This document shows, piece after piece, positions 53,057 to 64,000 of a stretch of 64,000 bases of DNA; position 1 is the first letter of the stretch, and each line of letters starts with the position of its first letter. The stretch comes from Anthopleura xanthogrammica (Eukaryota > Cnidaria > Anthozoa > Actiniaria > Actiniidae), in assembly GCA_964019055.1 (NCBI GenBank), contig OZ025206.1:17333291-17397290 (forward strand). The letters are read 5' to 3'. The notes beneath the pieces were generated by a model, which saw only the letters and a list, made by a program, of their open reading frames with translations, ran no database searches and was not told the DNA's origin. A program made the position numbers and the translations under genes.

Positions 53057-56000
53057 CTGTTTACCGCATTATTTTAAGGTCAATCTTGATTCATAAATGC
53101 CACCATATTAATTACCTAGTTACAAAATTGTACATAAAGGTCAAAGTACATTAGATTTGATTCTCAACAATGAATCATCGCAGCAAATCAGACCAAGCCT
53201 GTCATTGTCCGCTGGGGATGATTAGAACGCCTCTCAACAAATCAAATTCCGTATCGCTACGTCGCTGGTCACAGTTGAGAGCTCCCAAATGTTGTCAATG
53301 GTGTACTGGTGCCGCGCATTCCAAGCATGCCATTTTTAGAGGTTTTCAATTAACGTTTAATTGTCGGATGCGTGGCATGTTTGAAATATCACTAAACAAA
53401 AGCGCCATGATTCGCTTGGTGTTTTAGCACTGATTTCATTAAATTTACCAAAATTATTCTCTTCTAATATTTTCAATTTATTCCAATTCTGTTTCTATTT
53501 TCGTACTACTCTGATATTTGACCACTACTACTATAATAAGTGAATGAATAAATTCATAAGTACATCAATTTGCGGTCGTAATAAGTAAGCATGACAAATA
53601 TATTCTAATTCGAACATTTTGGTGCACTTAACTTCACCTAATCCATGTGTACATGTGTATAGTGTAAGACTCATTCGTAGCACACAGGCTTTCTTTTCAA
53701 TAGCGTTACACAAGTCCAATAGCGTTACACAAACTAACCTGAACGTGTTTCGAGTTTGTTTTGTTTGTAGTTGATTTCATTAGCAATTATCATTTCAATG
53801 TTAACAGCACAATGTTTGCGTATAATTACAAGGACCTGTAGACGACAAGAAGTGTACACGCTTGATAACTTTTACTTGCCAAAAGTAGCCTACCTTAACC
53901 TCTTTCTATCTTGCTTCTTTTACGACTTGCGCGCATCCAGCGAATCGAGAATATTTTTACCCATATTTTGCCTTTTATTTGGAAACCCGACTAAGCACGT
54001 GCCTGGCGAATTTTGCGCATGCTCAGAAAGTTCCTTGTTTGTCCATTCATTACTAGTCAGTTTTGAGAGCGATCAGGGGAAACGATTTTGTCAACATTGG
54101 TAGTTCGCTGGAGTACTCTATTCACGATCCGTTGAGTGGTATTCCCAAGCGGCATTCAGGCTCTTCAGGTAAATCATTAGCTGTAGAACCAGTGTGATAG
54201 ATACTTGAATCAGGGAACATCTCTTGTGTTTCTTGTGATGCGCGTATATCATGTCAATCGTGCGTAAGTCCCTTTGCTTGCGTGATTAGTTACATGGAAT
54301 CTAGTTCAGTTGGTCCCGAAAGTTTGAATGGAATCCTGTAGATATCTATAAATACTATATATCTTATTCTTATTCTTGTTTGCCTCTAGCGATTCCCTAC
54401 TGTCGTAACAATGTATCGTGATATTCGTGTTCATCGCTACACTTTATGGCTACCCTTCTTTATGCTTGTATGCTCTGTCATTTGCATAAGACGCGCTACC
54501 GTAATCCTCGCTTATCCAAGGCCTTCTCATTAATAAGAATTCATCGCCAATGTATTGGTAGTGTTTACCGTATTATGTGAAGTTTAATCTAGCAGAGTCG
54601 TTTCTCATTTACGTCCATTGACTAGAACCTGTTCCGTGATAATAGGATTACCGTGCTTCCTTACCGATGTGTGGTTCTAGTCATAGCGTGACAAAAGACT
54701 TGCTGTTTTATCCCTTTGTAAGATGTTTTTCATATCAGTTTATTGTGGTTATTGGTTATGATATTTTTATGTTTTCACAGCATATCAACAGTGTACGGGC
54801 AACGACTTATTTAGCTTTTTGATCTCGTAAATGACTCGGACCTTGTTGAACGGAAAGCCGTTTGATAACGAGTAAGAATGACTAGAATGCTACTGTACAT
54901 ATAAATAATACCTTTGACCATAGGAATCGCCTCCTAACGCTTATTACTTGCTTACAAGCATTTTAACAACGCATTAACGTGTTTGCATGTTTCATTTAAA
55001 TATTTGTTGACATTCATTACCACGTAAGGACTTGAAAAGGACATCAAGGAGCTCTTTTTACTCTTAGGCCTTATTCACTGTTCCTCTTCGATGCGCACTC
55101 GAACATCTAAACATGCAATAGAACTTACAAACACGCGCATGGCTTGGCCGGTCTGAACCAGGGTAGATTCATGCTCATGCTATTTTACTAGCTACTTAAT
55201 TTCGAATCTCCAATATGATACAACGAAACCAAAAACGCGAAGGAACCATGCGATTGTCAGGTTTGAACCGATTAGCAAGTTCGAAGGAATCCTTCATGGT
55301 CGCACAAACCTAAGTTGCATATGCTTGAAAATGACTTTGACAAATCCAAGTATCGATGGCCGTTTTAATTTATCTTTATTAAATCGAGACAAGACATTCG
55401 GTAACCTAATGTCACAGTCTTGTATCACTTGAAAAGTTGCCATAAGAGTCGCCTGCAATAGATACTCTTTCATCAAAGAAATGAGTTTGAGAGCATACAT
55501 ACTGGAGAGCAGCCGGGAACAATGCTTGGAACTTCCCGAAAATTAACGCATTTTCATAACATACATTAAACGTAATCCTTAGGTATCTTTGAACTCCAAG
55601 GCACGAGAAAATAAATAAGGCTTCTTGATTAAAGCTTCTAGTTTGGAGGAGAAGAATTGAATCACTGAAATTTTTGATAGAGAAGTTACGACGAGGGACG
55701 AAACTTTTGAGCCACGAGTTTTAGTTATTCCTGAAATTATGTTATTTTTTGTGTGACAGAATACATCGGGAATACCTTTTCTATGCGGGAACGGAAACAA
55801 ATTGTATTCAGAATCCAGTAAATGATGCTGTTCTTTCCACAATAGGCTCAGTCTCGTGGATCTCTTTGTTTAAATGTTGACTACTTCCAAACAACATGTA
55901 CACCTCACTTTGGCTAAGAAGGAAATCAGGATCCATACAAGAAAAAAAGTCACTTGCTTGATGAGATTCTTTTAGATGTCTCTATCTTATAAGACTTTTT

Positions 56001-59000
56001 TTTATTATCTTTGAATATTTCAGTTGCGATTGCATCATCATGGAGTCCAATCTTCTAAAAATGTTGTTTTTGCACCTGCATCTTAATTCGTGCTGTGCCC
56101 GTGCAGCTTGTAATATAGGAACTCAGTGTCTTTATGATGAAGAAGTGCATTCAGGATTTCTAATAAACTCCTTCATCATGACTGACTTGAGTGAAATATA
56201 AAGTATGACTGACTGGAAGACGCTTGTCTTCTATCTATCACCAATAGCTGTTTATTGGTGGTTTTTCAAACTAATATGTAGTTCATGCATAATTTGAAAT
56301 GCATTTTAATTCATAGTCTTTCAGATCCCTTGACATTTTCTTCTTACAATTCTCAGTGTGTTGAGACTTAGACCTGCGTTATTGTTTAGTCAGTGTTGAA
56401 GTAATTCACAAAAACGATAATTTTATAATAGGGCTTCTCCTTCACCCGGGCAGAACACTTAACTTATCCAGCTTTCAAATAGGTTAGCTGAACTAGGCAA
56501 GGCAAATCGACATCTTTAATTTGTAGTCTGTTGATAAAGCTTCATGAATAGAACGATAGCAAATGATACGTTTGCTTATACCGTTCCGTACTTGAAAAAC
56601 TCTTTGAACTAAGCTTAACATTTGTATTTTTAAGCCGGATCATTAACGATTCAAAATTGGTTCGGTTTTGTTCAATATTGTATTCCATTTGAAATATTGC
56701 TCTACTAATGTATCTAAGGTATCGATTGAGGGTTTAGTTCAGATAACAGGATAATAAGTGTTTTACTAGCTGTGGGGTTTTCTGAGACAATGTATATAAA
56801 TGGCTTACTGGCTGCAGACACACTTTGTAATTAGTGTTAGGTCAGTTATACCTTTGTCTTGCCTTGGCAGGTACTCATTGAGGAAGTAGAACCTATATAT
56901 CGCCATAAAGCGGAGTCACTTAGTTATTCAGTAGCTAAAAAACTGAATCTCTAGCCTTAATCATGCAGGCTTCCTTGATATGCTAGCTTTGCCTTTTTCC
57001 TTGCTTATTCTATACCCTGGTTCATCATGAGCGATATACTGCATCAAGGTTGCGCAGGGAAACCATGAGCCCTAAAGCTTGCTATGAATTGCACGATGAT
57101 TTCCAAGATCAGCGTTTGGAGGTGAAAAAGCCTATTGTTCTATAACCCAGTTGAACTTTGATGGGAGCATCATGACTGAAGGGATGCACAACTTCTTCTA
57201 GTCAACTTGCATGTTTACAAGAATTTCATTCAACAGAGTCTATTCCAAATATTGGAAACTTGGCTAAGGTTTCTAGTAACCGCGAAATACTGTCCTCGAA
57301 TCGAATGTGAGTCGCTTTGATTTATTTCAACACTAGATAAAATACAAGAGTTATTCCACTTTTAGCCAGAGTTTCAGCATGGAATGAAAATGTGTCTTGT
57401 TTTGAACATGGGCAAACACAGTGACATCTCAGGAAATCGGCACAAAAAGTTCCGATAGTAAACACATTTCATCCAAGGTACTAATAGTCGTAAAGTGTCA
57501 AACAAAAAATCCATCCCAAACCCGCAATACTGGATCAGTTCTTAACTGCGAGATAGCTATTGCAGTTGTTTTCTCAAATCATGCCCGTCTAAGTGCATTC
57601 TCTGGCACGAACGTAGTAATATGATATAAACTAAAATTTGAGAAGTGACAGACATCGTTTTAGGAAGCTGTCCCCTTTGGAGGATGATAAAAATAAACTG
57701 TTCTTGTTTACATATACGTCATGCAAATCTAAAAATACCTCTTTGGTTATTTCTTGCGCCCTTGTACGGAACGAACAATTTGACGTCATATCAGTGGGTT
57801 ATAAATAATTAGGAATTCTCTGCGGTGGTTAGTCTGCTCTCAAGTCCCAACGATGTTGTTACCATCCTTACCAACAAAACTACGAAGACGCCGCATGAGT
57901 GGCTGTCTGTCTTAACTGATCCCTAATGACATTCGTAGCTAGTAAATTTGTCAGTTCCCAAGGTCGCAAACGAGGTATCTTGTTCTTCTTGTTAGCTTGT
58001 TTTGATGAGTTGGCTGTCATTCTGAATGGATCCGCTGAGTACCCAATCATTACTTAACTCCTTTGGTCCATTTTCTGACTTGGCAACAACTGCACTCGTG
58101 TGTCAAAAGATACCGGCTTTCTGCGTCACTGTGATTGCCAGTTGATTTTATCTGTAATCATCCTCAGTTTACCTTTAACTGCAATTTTCTAGATTACCAT
58201 TTTGTACCGATAGTACTTTTATCTCTTCTTTATTCCTTTTCTCCTGTTCGTTCTTATATTAAGAAAGGGAGTAAAGAATTCCTATGTGAGAGATTTCAAA
58301 TGATTTATATACCTTGTCACCCCTCTTTGCACTTCAGTCTCATTTCTTTGGAAAGCAACGTATTCTAACTTCTTCAAGAAGTTTATAAAAGAAGATGAAG
58401 TGCGGCTGTGTCAGTGTACCGGGCGGAACATTTAACCACCTAAAAATGCTACACTGTCATTCATCTTTATGCAGTGTTCACCCACCTCGTATAGCATCTT
58501 CAAGGCAAAGGAGTCTTCTTGGTAAAACTATTCTGGGAAAAGATGCGGAAATGAAAGCAAAGGAAGAAATGAGATGAGGGGAGTTGAGACTCAGTAAACA
58601 GATGTTCGCTGTAACAGAGCCGTATTCGTGATATAATTGCTCAATGTAAAAATGTGATCAAGGGACTACTTTTACTCGCTTTTCTCTCTATTCTTTTTCT
58701 TTCTGGAATAAGACACGTAAAACCATTTAACTGCATACCCCAGAACGTAGAGAACCTACGAGTAGATGGAAAGGAAAAGGAAGAAATTACGATTAAAAAC
58801 TCCTAGTTTTCTTTATTTGCTATCGTAATATTTAGGCATCAGCCTCGTAGTTCTTTCCCGTTCTTTCTACTCCATTTTTTTCACTTTTTCACTTCACTAT
58901 TTTTTTATTTCAGTAATGATAAAATATTTGTGTCCTGAACATTATGCTTCTTTATCTTCGTTGTATTGTTGTTATTGTATGTTTTCTCACGAAGCATTTT

Positions 59001-60600
59001 CTCTAAACAGCGTGTGGTTAACATAAAAGGGAGCGTGAATCAGAATGAATATTCGTCGAACAAAGATGGCCGACGTTCGAAAAACCCACTATAGTGACAA
59101 TCAAATCATTTGAAATCTTAGTGTCACATTCAACATATATTTTCACCTTGAACTATAATCGGCTTTAAATAATGCATAGTGTATGTGGAGTTGTCTCTAT
59201 TGATTATAACTAGTTACCGCCATTAGATTTTCTATCTTTTAAGATTATTGCGTGACTGGTACCAGTATGGGTCCATTACGACAAATAAATTTCTTTGTTT
59301 AGTGGCATATATGACATATGAGGCTAAAATAATTAAAACCTTAAATAGTCCTAAAACTAGTCGTATAAATTCACTTCATTGATTAATCAAATATTCAAAA
59401 AAAATTGTTTTAATGTAAATCGGGATGAACTTATACACGGAAGCGCCCTGATGGGAAAAGACGGAAAAACAAATTGGTCTTTTTACCGTGGGGTTTTACT
59501 GCTATTGATAAAACTTGCAAAATTTATAACTATGAATGATTTCCAGCCAAGAAAACAAAAAATAATGAAATCCAGTTGGTATCTTTCTCTTCCTTTTATG
59601 TGGCTTATTTTTGGTCTAGGTAGCTGAAGAAAAGCACCTCGCCAAATGCAGTTTGAATTTTCCTAACAAAACAATATAAAAAAGATCGCCAATAAGAAAA
59701 TATATTCAACAATTTTGTCAATCGGATATCAATTATACGAACACCATATGTTAAGATTTATTTTTCCATTTAGTATTTTTTAGTTTCTTTGGTTTATTGA
59801 CAAGATTAAATTACCAGAAATTTATCAAAGTGATGGATATTTGTTAGGAAGAACTTCCCAATATCGGTTATAAAATTTATACTGTAATTTAGAAAAAAGT
59901 GGCACTGTCAAATATTTATCGTGATTTTTTGTTAACATTCACGACAGTTAGTTTATAAAGGCTTCACTAAGAAAAAATTGCGTGTCCTGTATTTTGAAAT
60001 TCGAAAATGTCATTTTCTTCTTTCACTCTCAGTATTCCATATTTCGTATTATTAGTACATTATCTTTAACCTAAAAGTATTGCACTATTGTTAGTGTAAC
60101 TGAAAATAGTATATTTAAACGAAAGGAAAATATCTTCTGAAGCGTTGCCTTGTTTTGGGGCTTCTTTAAGTGATGGATTATCATGTGTTGTTACCTGATT
60201 TTGTTTATTTCTACTTTTCATCCATGATTTATAGCGTTTCCAAAATCTGAGGCAAGGCTTAAACGTCTTAAATTTAGACATGGAGTATCTCACATTTATA
60301 TTAAAATCCTATCTGTTTGTGATCTTTTGTGATATTCCAGCTTTTTTTTAAATTGAATGCTAATCATTGTGGGTCCTAATTTGAATGGAACGGAACAAGT
60401 AAACATGGAAGTAGTCGCTTATGATTGGTTAATGTCTTGTCAAACATGACCGACTGTTGACAATTGACAGCTTTACTATAATAGAAATCTCTAAATGCAT
60501 TGTATAACCTTACTAGCCAAACGGTAACACATGACAGTTTTATGAAAACCGCTTGTCGTGGTTCAAAGAAAAAAGTTGGTTTCCAACCATTCAACTGGTG
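53057..60600. other. Long region without supported genes
   Basis: I see no convincing exon, no strong repeat array and no clear mobile element here. An exon-like segment at about 54060-54170 ends at TTCAG|GTAAAT and could be a noncoding 5' exon. A YY1-like AAGATGGCCGACG occurs near 59065. Several 60-88 codon ORFs (e.g. 55579-55842 minus, 59379-59627 plus) lack splice context or family features. It may be a long intron or intergenic regulatory DNA. Confidence 0.4.
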
Positions 60601-61381
60601 GTACTTTCCAATTTGACGGCCGCTGTATTGGCGGCGGACTGAACGGCGCGCTCGTGAAAAAATTTCGCGATAAATAATGTATCGGTCAATAAGAGTACTC
60701 CAGCTCCTTTCCCGCCAGCGCTGTGATTGGTCAGAATATGGTCACATGTCTTGTACTGTCGAAAATGACAATAATTACCGTCCAATTGTCAACGAGAGCT
60801 TCACGAAAAGAGTGAAAGGTTTGCGTGTAGAGGTGATAGTGAATGTAAAAGTTCGAGAGGTGATCTTTGGAAGGAGTCAGCGCGCACTCAGCTGTATGGC
60901 GGGAAACTAACTTTGATGGCGTTACAGTGTTTACCTACTGAACAAAATCATAATTGAACTTAAGGCAAGGAAACAAGCAAATGAATCGAAGGTGATGCTT
61001 TGTTGTTAGATTTAACAGAGGTTTTTCTCGGCGTTTACCGCTCCAGGATCATTCGTTTCGTTGAGGGGCTTACCAGAAAGTAGTGCAATCGCGGTGATTC
61101 TTCGCCACGTGTGATTTGTTTACGTTCTTGTTTGTTAGTCTATGGTGTGTTGTACTGTTATTCTTGTAGGTTTTTTGAGCTGTTAAGTCAAATTGTGGTT
61201 CGTTATTATACCTCTTTATCTTTATGTAGCGGCCGCCTATTCGCTCGCTTTTCACGACGGTGTTTACAATCGCCTCAGATTAAGCAACTCTCGTTTACGA
61301 AACGTCGTACACATCCCTGTTGTTCTTACTAAGTTACTCGACAGCTAGAAATGACTTTTGTTTTCTGCTGTGTCTTTTCAG
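60600..61381 (+). promoter_or_regulatory. Putative promoter and 5' UTR region of the right-edge gene
   Basis: The segment 60600-60910 is richer in G+C and CpG than its surroundings, with GGCCGC, GGCGGCG and an inverted CCAAT box (GTGATTGGTCAG near 60723). An acceptor TTTTCAG at 61381 starts the first coding exon, so an untranslated exon should lie upstream, perhaps near 61.1 kb. Confidence 0.4.
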
Positions 61382-63738
61382 GCTTCGAGTATTTGGAATG
61401 AGGACGAGTACGTTACCTCGTAACTGCCTTTAGAAAGGAGTGGGTCGCGTATAATGAACGATTCTCAAAATACAACTCGTTCTCCGACAATGACGACAGA
61501 CCGAGCTGGAAACCAGGACAGACCTCAAGCCAAGGAAAAAGACACCCAAAGATCTCCTGCCTCTGACGAAGTTGGAGGTCGACAGTGTGGTACTCCTGAT
61601 GGCGGGCGAGCTACAGAAGATACCAGCGATATTGATAACAAAATAAAAAATCTACAAGACAAGGATGACAAAAAGGTATTTGAATATTCATATTTGAATT
61701 AGCGAGTCCAAAGATGATCCCGTTGTAACACGACCTCTGTTATTTGTAGCGAAGACAGCTTAGTCGATAGCCACACTTAGCATCATTTTTTTAGTGCTGT
61801 TTGGTAGGTGAGATGGGGACCTAATACATTTCTAAGTTTTCTGTAAAAGGGATCAGTGGTTCTTGTAACTCATGAATAATGAAATCTAGTTATGGAGAAT
61901 CGTAGAGTGGCTTCGCGTGCAGACACAAGATATAGTCTTCGAATTCCTCACATTCCCGCGTTTTTAGCGGTCACCGTAAACAGAAGATCGGGACCTCATT
62001 GTTTCTTGTTGCACTTGCTCTTCCTGGTGGAAGACAGCCAAGACGATTCTGGACCCCAGTAGATGAGGGTATTGTTGTTCACGTCCTTTGATCGAGGCAA
62101 ACATTGACTAAAGGGTAGTTGCCAGTACTATTGTCAACCAATAGTACTCGACGAGTTTCGTAAATAACCATCCATCTATTACTAGTGTAAGCTTCGCCAT
62201 TCAGTTGTAGTTAAACTAACAACATTGCTAGTTTGAAAGGACACGACTACACCAGCGAATGGGCTTCTAAATGATTTTGATTTAGGTGTCGTGTTCCACA
62301 ACATGCTTTGTTGTAAACAACCTTTCTCTACACAGATTTAACATATTTTAAGGGTTAATTTGTCGAATAGCACAAGAAAACAACGTGTAACAGAGTTTTC
62401 ATTTGTAGATCTGCATCATAATGGCTTTCTAGTGCCATCGTTACATCGATTCTTTCGCGTGATCTTTAAAACCGATTTAGTAGGTTGTAACGCGTCGGTA
62501 ACTTACGAATACCGAATGATGTTCAGTTCATTATGGTCTAGATACGTTATTCCCATCAAATAACTTGTTGTTTTTTAATCATAATTTGTTTTGTTGTTTC
62601 AATTCTTTCGCTACTTACATCTTAAATGTAGCGAGTAGTGATCTTAATGGCGGTATTTTGACCAGAAATGTTCTAGTTTAAATTGTATGTTAGTGAAAAA
62701 AGGAGTCTCTTGATGGTGCCTCACCGCATAAACAAGTAGCCCGTGTTTCACTCCGTAGGCGTTTTCAAATGAAGTCCTATTAGATTATAACAATACTAAA
62801 TAACACAGATTTTGTATAACGGCATCGTTTATTTTGTTCGTGAGCTCAGAATTCAGTGTTTCGTTGTGCGTGACCAGTCGGCTGTTCGCATAAACGAATT
62901 CACACTAGAATTCAATTAAACTCATCAAAATAGTGAATACAATCATTATGTTTTTATGATTTTCCCCCTCATCTTTGTGAAAGAGAAGCCTTCTCAGTGC
63001 TTATCAAATCACTTCGGTATACTAAGCCAGCGCTATTTTAAAAGCATTCTTTTGATCGATAACGACACTAACTTTGCTTTTTCGTTCCTGCATATTACTC
63101 CTAGAAGACATAATCATGTTGATAGTACTTCGCTAATTCGAAAGTTTTCTCCGTCAGCGTTGTTTTTTTTTTATTTTGATCGCAAATTCGTGTCTTTGAA
63201 AAAATAGAGGCAACGTTCTCATGAAGACAGAACAGGAGACATGCGTTCTCGACGATCATATTTGTGTTAATGTAAAAGTATTACATTGATTAACGAGTTT
63301 CACTAAAACAAATGAAAATGCAATTTCACTGAACCTTAACTTCGATGTTTTTGAATCTGTTTTGCTCCTGATAAGTTCAGGAGCAGACTTAAGTGGCTCG
63401 TAGGGGATACAAAGGAAGTAATCAATTTTATTGATAAATTCGTTTTTATTTTCATAATTTTAAACTATTATTGAAAATTAAAACGTTTGTACCATAAAAT
63501 AACCTTAGCAGCTCGTTATTTTGCGCCATTTTTTTTGCTAGACATTACTGTGTTGTGATAAAGTACTTGCCAAGCATCTCGACCCCCTGTTACAAATAGT
63601 TTTCCTTCCTGTAAATAAATATGTGGTCCATTTTACGGTTTTGTTACATGACAGTGTTCTTTGATTTCATGCCTAAAGCAGGCACAAGCAAGACAACAGC
63701 AAAACAAGAGAAAACTCCCAAGTAACTTACCAAGACAG
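61382..63738 (+). CDS. Unidentified gene, first coding exons (partial, leaves window)
   Basis: Exon 61382-61675 carries 72 nt of 5' UTR and 74 codons from the ATG at 61454, ending AAG|GTATTT in phase 0. Exon 63682-63738 (19 codons, acceptor GCAG, donor GTAAAT) follows in the same phase. The 93 residues are hydrophilic and probably disordered, rich in Asp, Gln, Lys and Thr, with KIKNLQDKDDKK then AQARQQQNKRKLPSNLPRQ, a basic Gln-rich helix. There is no signal peptide or membrane segment. I do not recognise the family; a nuclear or cytoplasmic regulatory protein is possible. Further exons lie beyond 64000. Confidence 0.55.
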
Positions 63739-64000
63739 GTAAATCAACCTAGCACTAAAATCAACCATTCTAAAACCATATTTTCTTCCTCAAAAACAGC
63801 AAAGAACATAGACTTATCAGCCACAAAAACATGTGTTTTGTTACTTGATAGCATTCAGATATTTCAAATATCAAGAATCAGGGCAACTGTCCAAGAGCTA
63901 TATTATAGGCATGATGTTTATTCTCTTGCTTTGAAAAAAGGATTCTTAAATAGAAATAAATCATGTGTTGAATTTGAAAATGCCACCTGACCTATGTATT

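Noticed and set aside
55294..55842. Two minus-strand ORFs of 68 and 87 codons
   Set aside because: They read plausibly, but no signal peptide, domain, splice pattern or neighbouring exon supports them.
1..64000. CRISPR arrays, operons or bacterial-type systems
   Set aside because: The window is plainly metazoan nuclear DNA with spliced genes; the regular 114-bp repeat is an EGF-coding exon, not a CRISPR array.

Overview
This is a window of an animal nuclear genome: AT-rich, with multi-exon genes, GT/AG introns, dispersed tRNA-derived SINEs and many short inverted-repeat elements. I infer an anthozoan cnidarian (stony coral or sea anemone type). The grounds are compact metazoan genes with near-vertebrate protein conservation, single-exon or two-exon orphan rhodopsin-family GPCRs, and large secreted TSP1/EGF mosaic proteins. 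The species is not identified.

Layout. 36-5168 (-): a PTTG1IP-like type I membrane protein, last exon(s) beyond the left edge. 7101-9086 (+): a two-exon rhodopsin-family receptor of prostanoid-receptor type. 11201-21465 (-): a 13-exon CCDC13 orthologue. 21917-25456 (+): a four-exon NEK8 orthologue, head to head with CCDC13 across about 450 bp. 28577-37043 (+): a nine-exon secreted mosaic protein of about 1406 residues. It has a signal peptide, a TSP1 domain, a threefold Cys/Trp repeat with an Asp tract, an EGF domain, a His/Lys/Pro/Thr linker, 22 EGF domains in one exon (20 almost identical), two MEGF-type EGF domains and a short tail. 37645-37854 (+): a possible small two-helix membrane protein. 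38843-39991 (-): a single-exon orphan rhodopsin-family GPCR. 40-64 kb is gene-poor; it holds a tentative plus-strand three-exon gene end (50754-51384), one tentative minus-strand exon (52922-53056), and the first coding exons of an unidentified plus-strand gene leaving the right edge (61382 onward).

How the genes relate. CCDC13 (centriolar satellites, ciliogenesis) and NEK8 (kinase of the proximal cilium) are both ciliary and share a divergent promoter, the clearest functional pairing here. The other neighbours show no obvious joint pathway.

Repeats. Introns and intergenic DNA carry at least six families of short inverted-repeat (MITE-like or fold-back) elements, one apparently nested in another. 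There is also a tRNA-derived SINE with several copies, a 54-bp minisatellite array, a three-copy tandem repeat and common microsatellites. All exon joins for the six main genes were checked by hand for reading phase and splice dinucleotides; functions and orthology come from recalled family sequences, not from a search.
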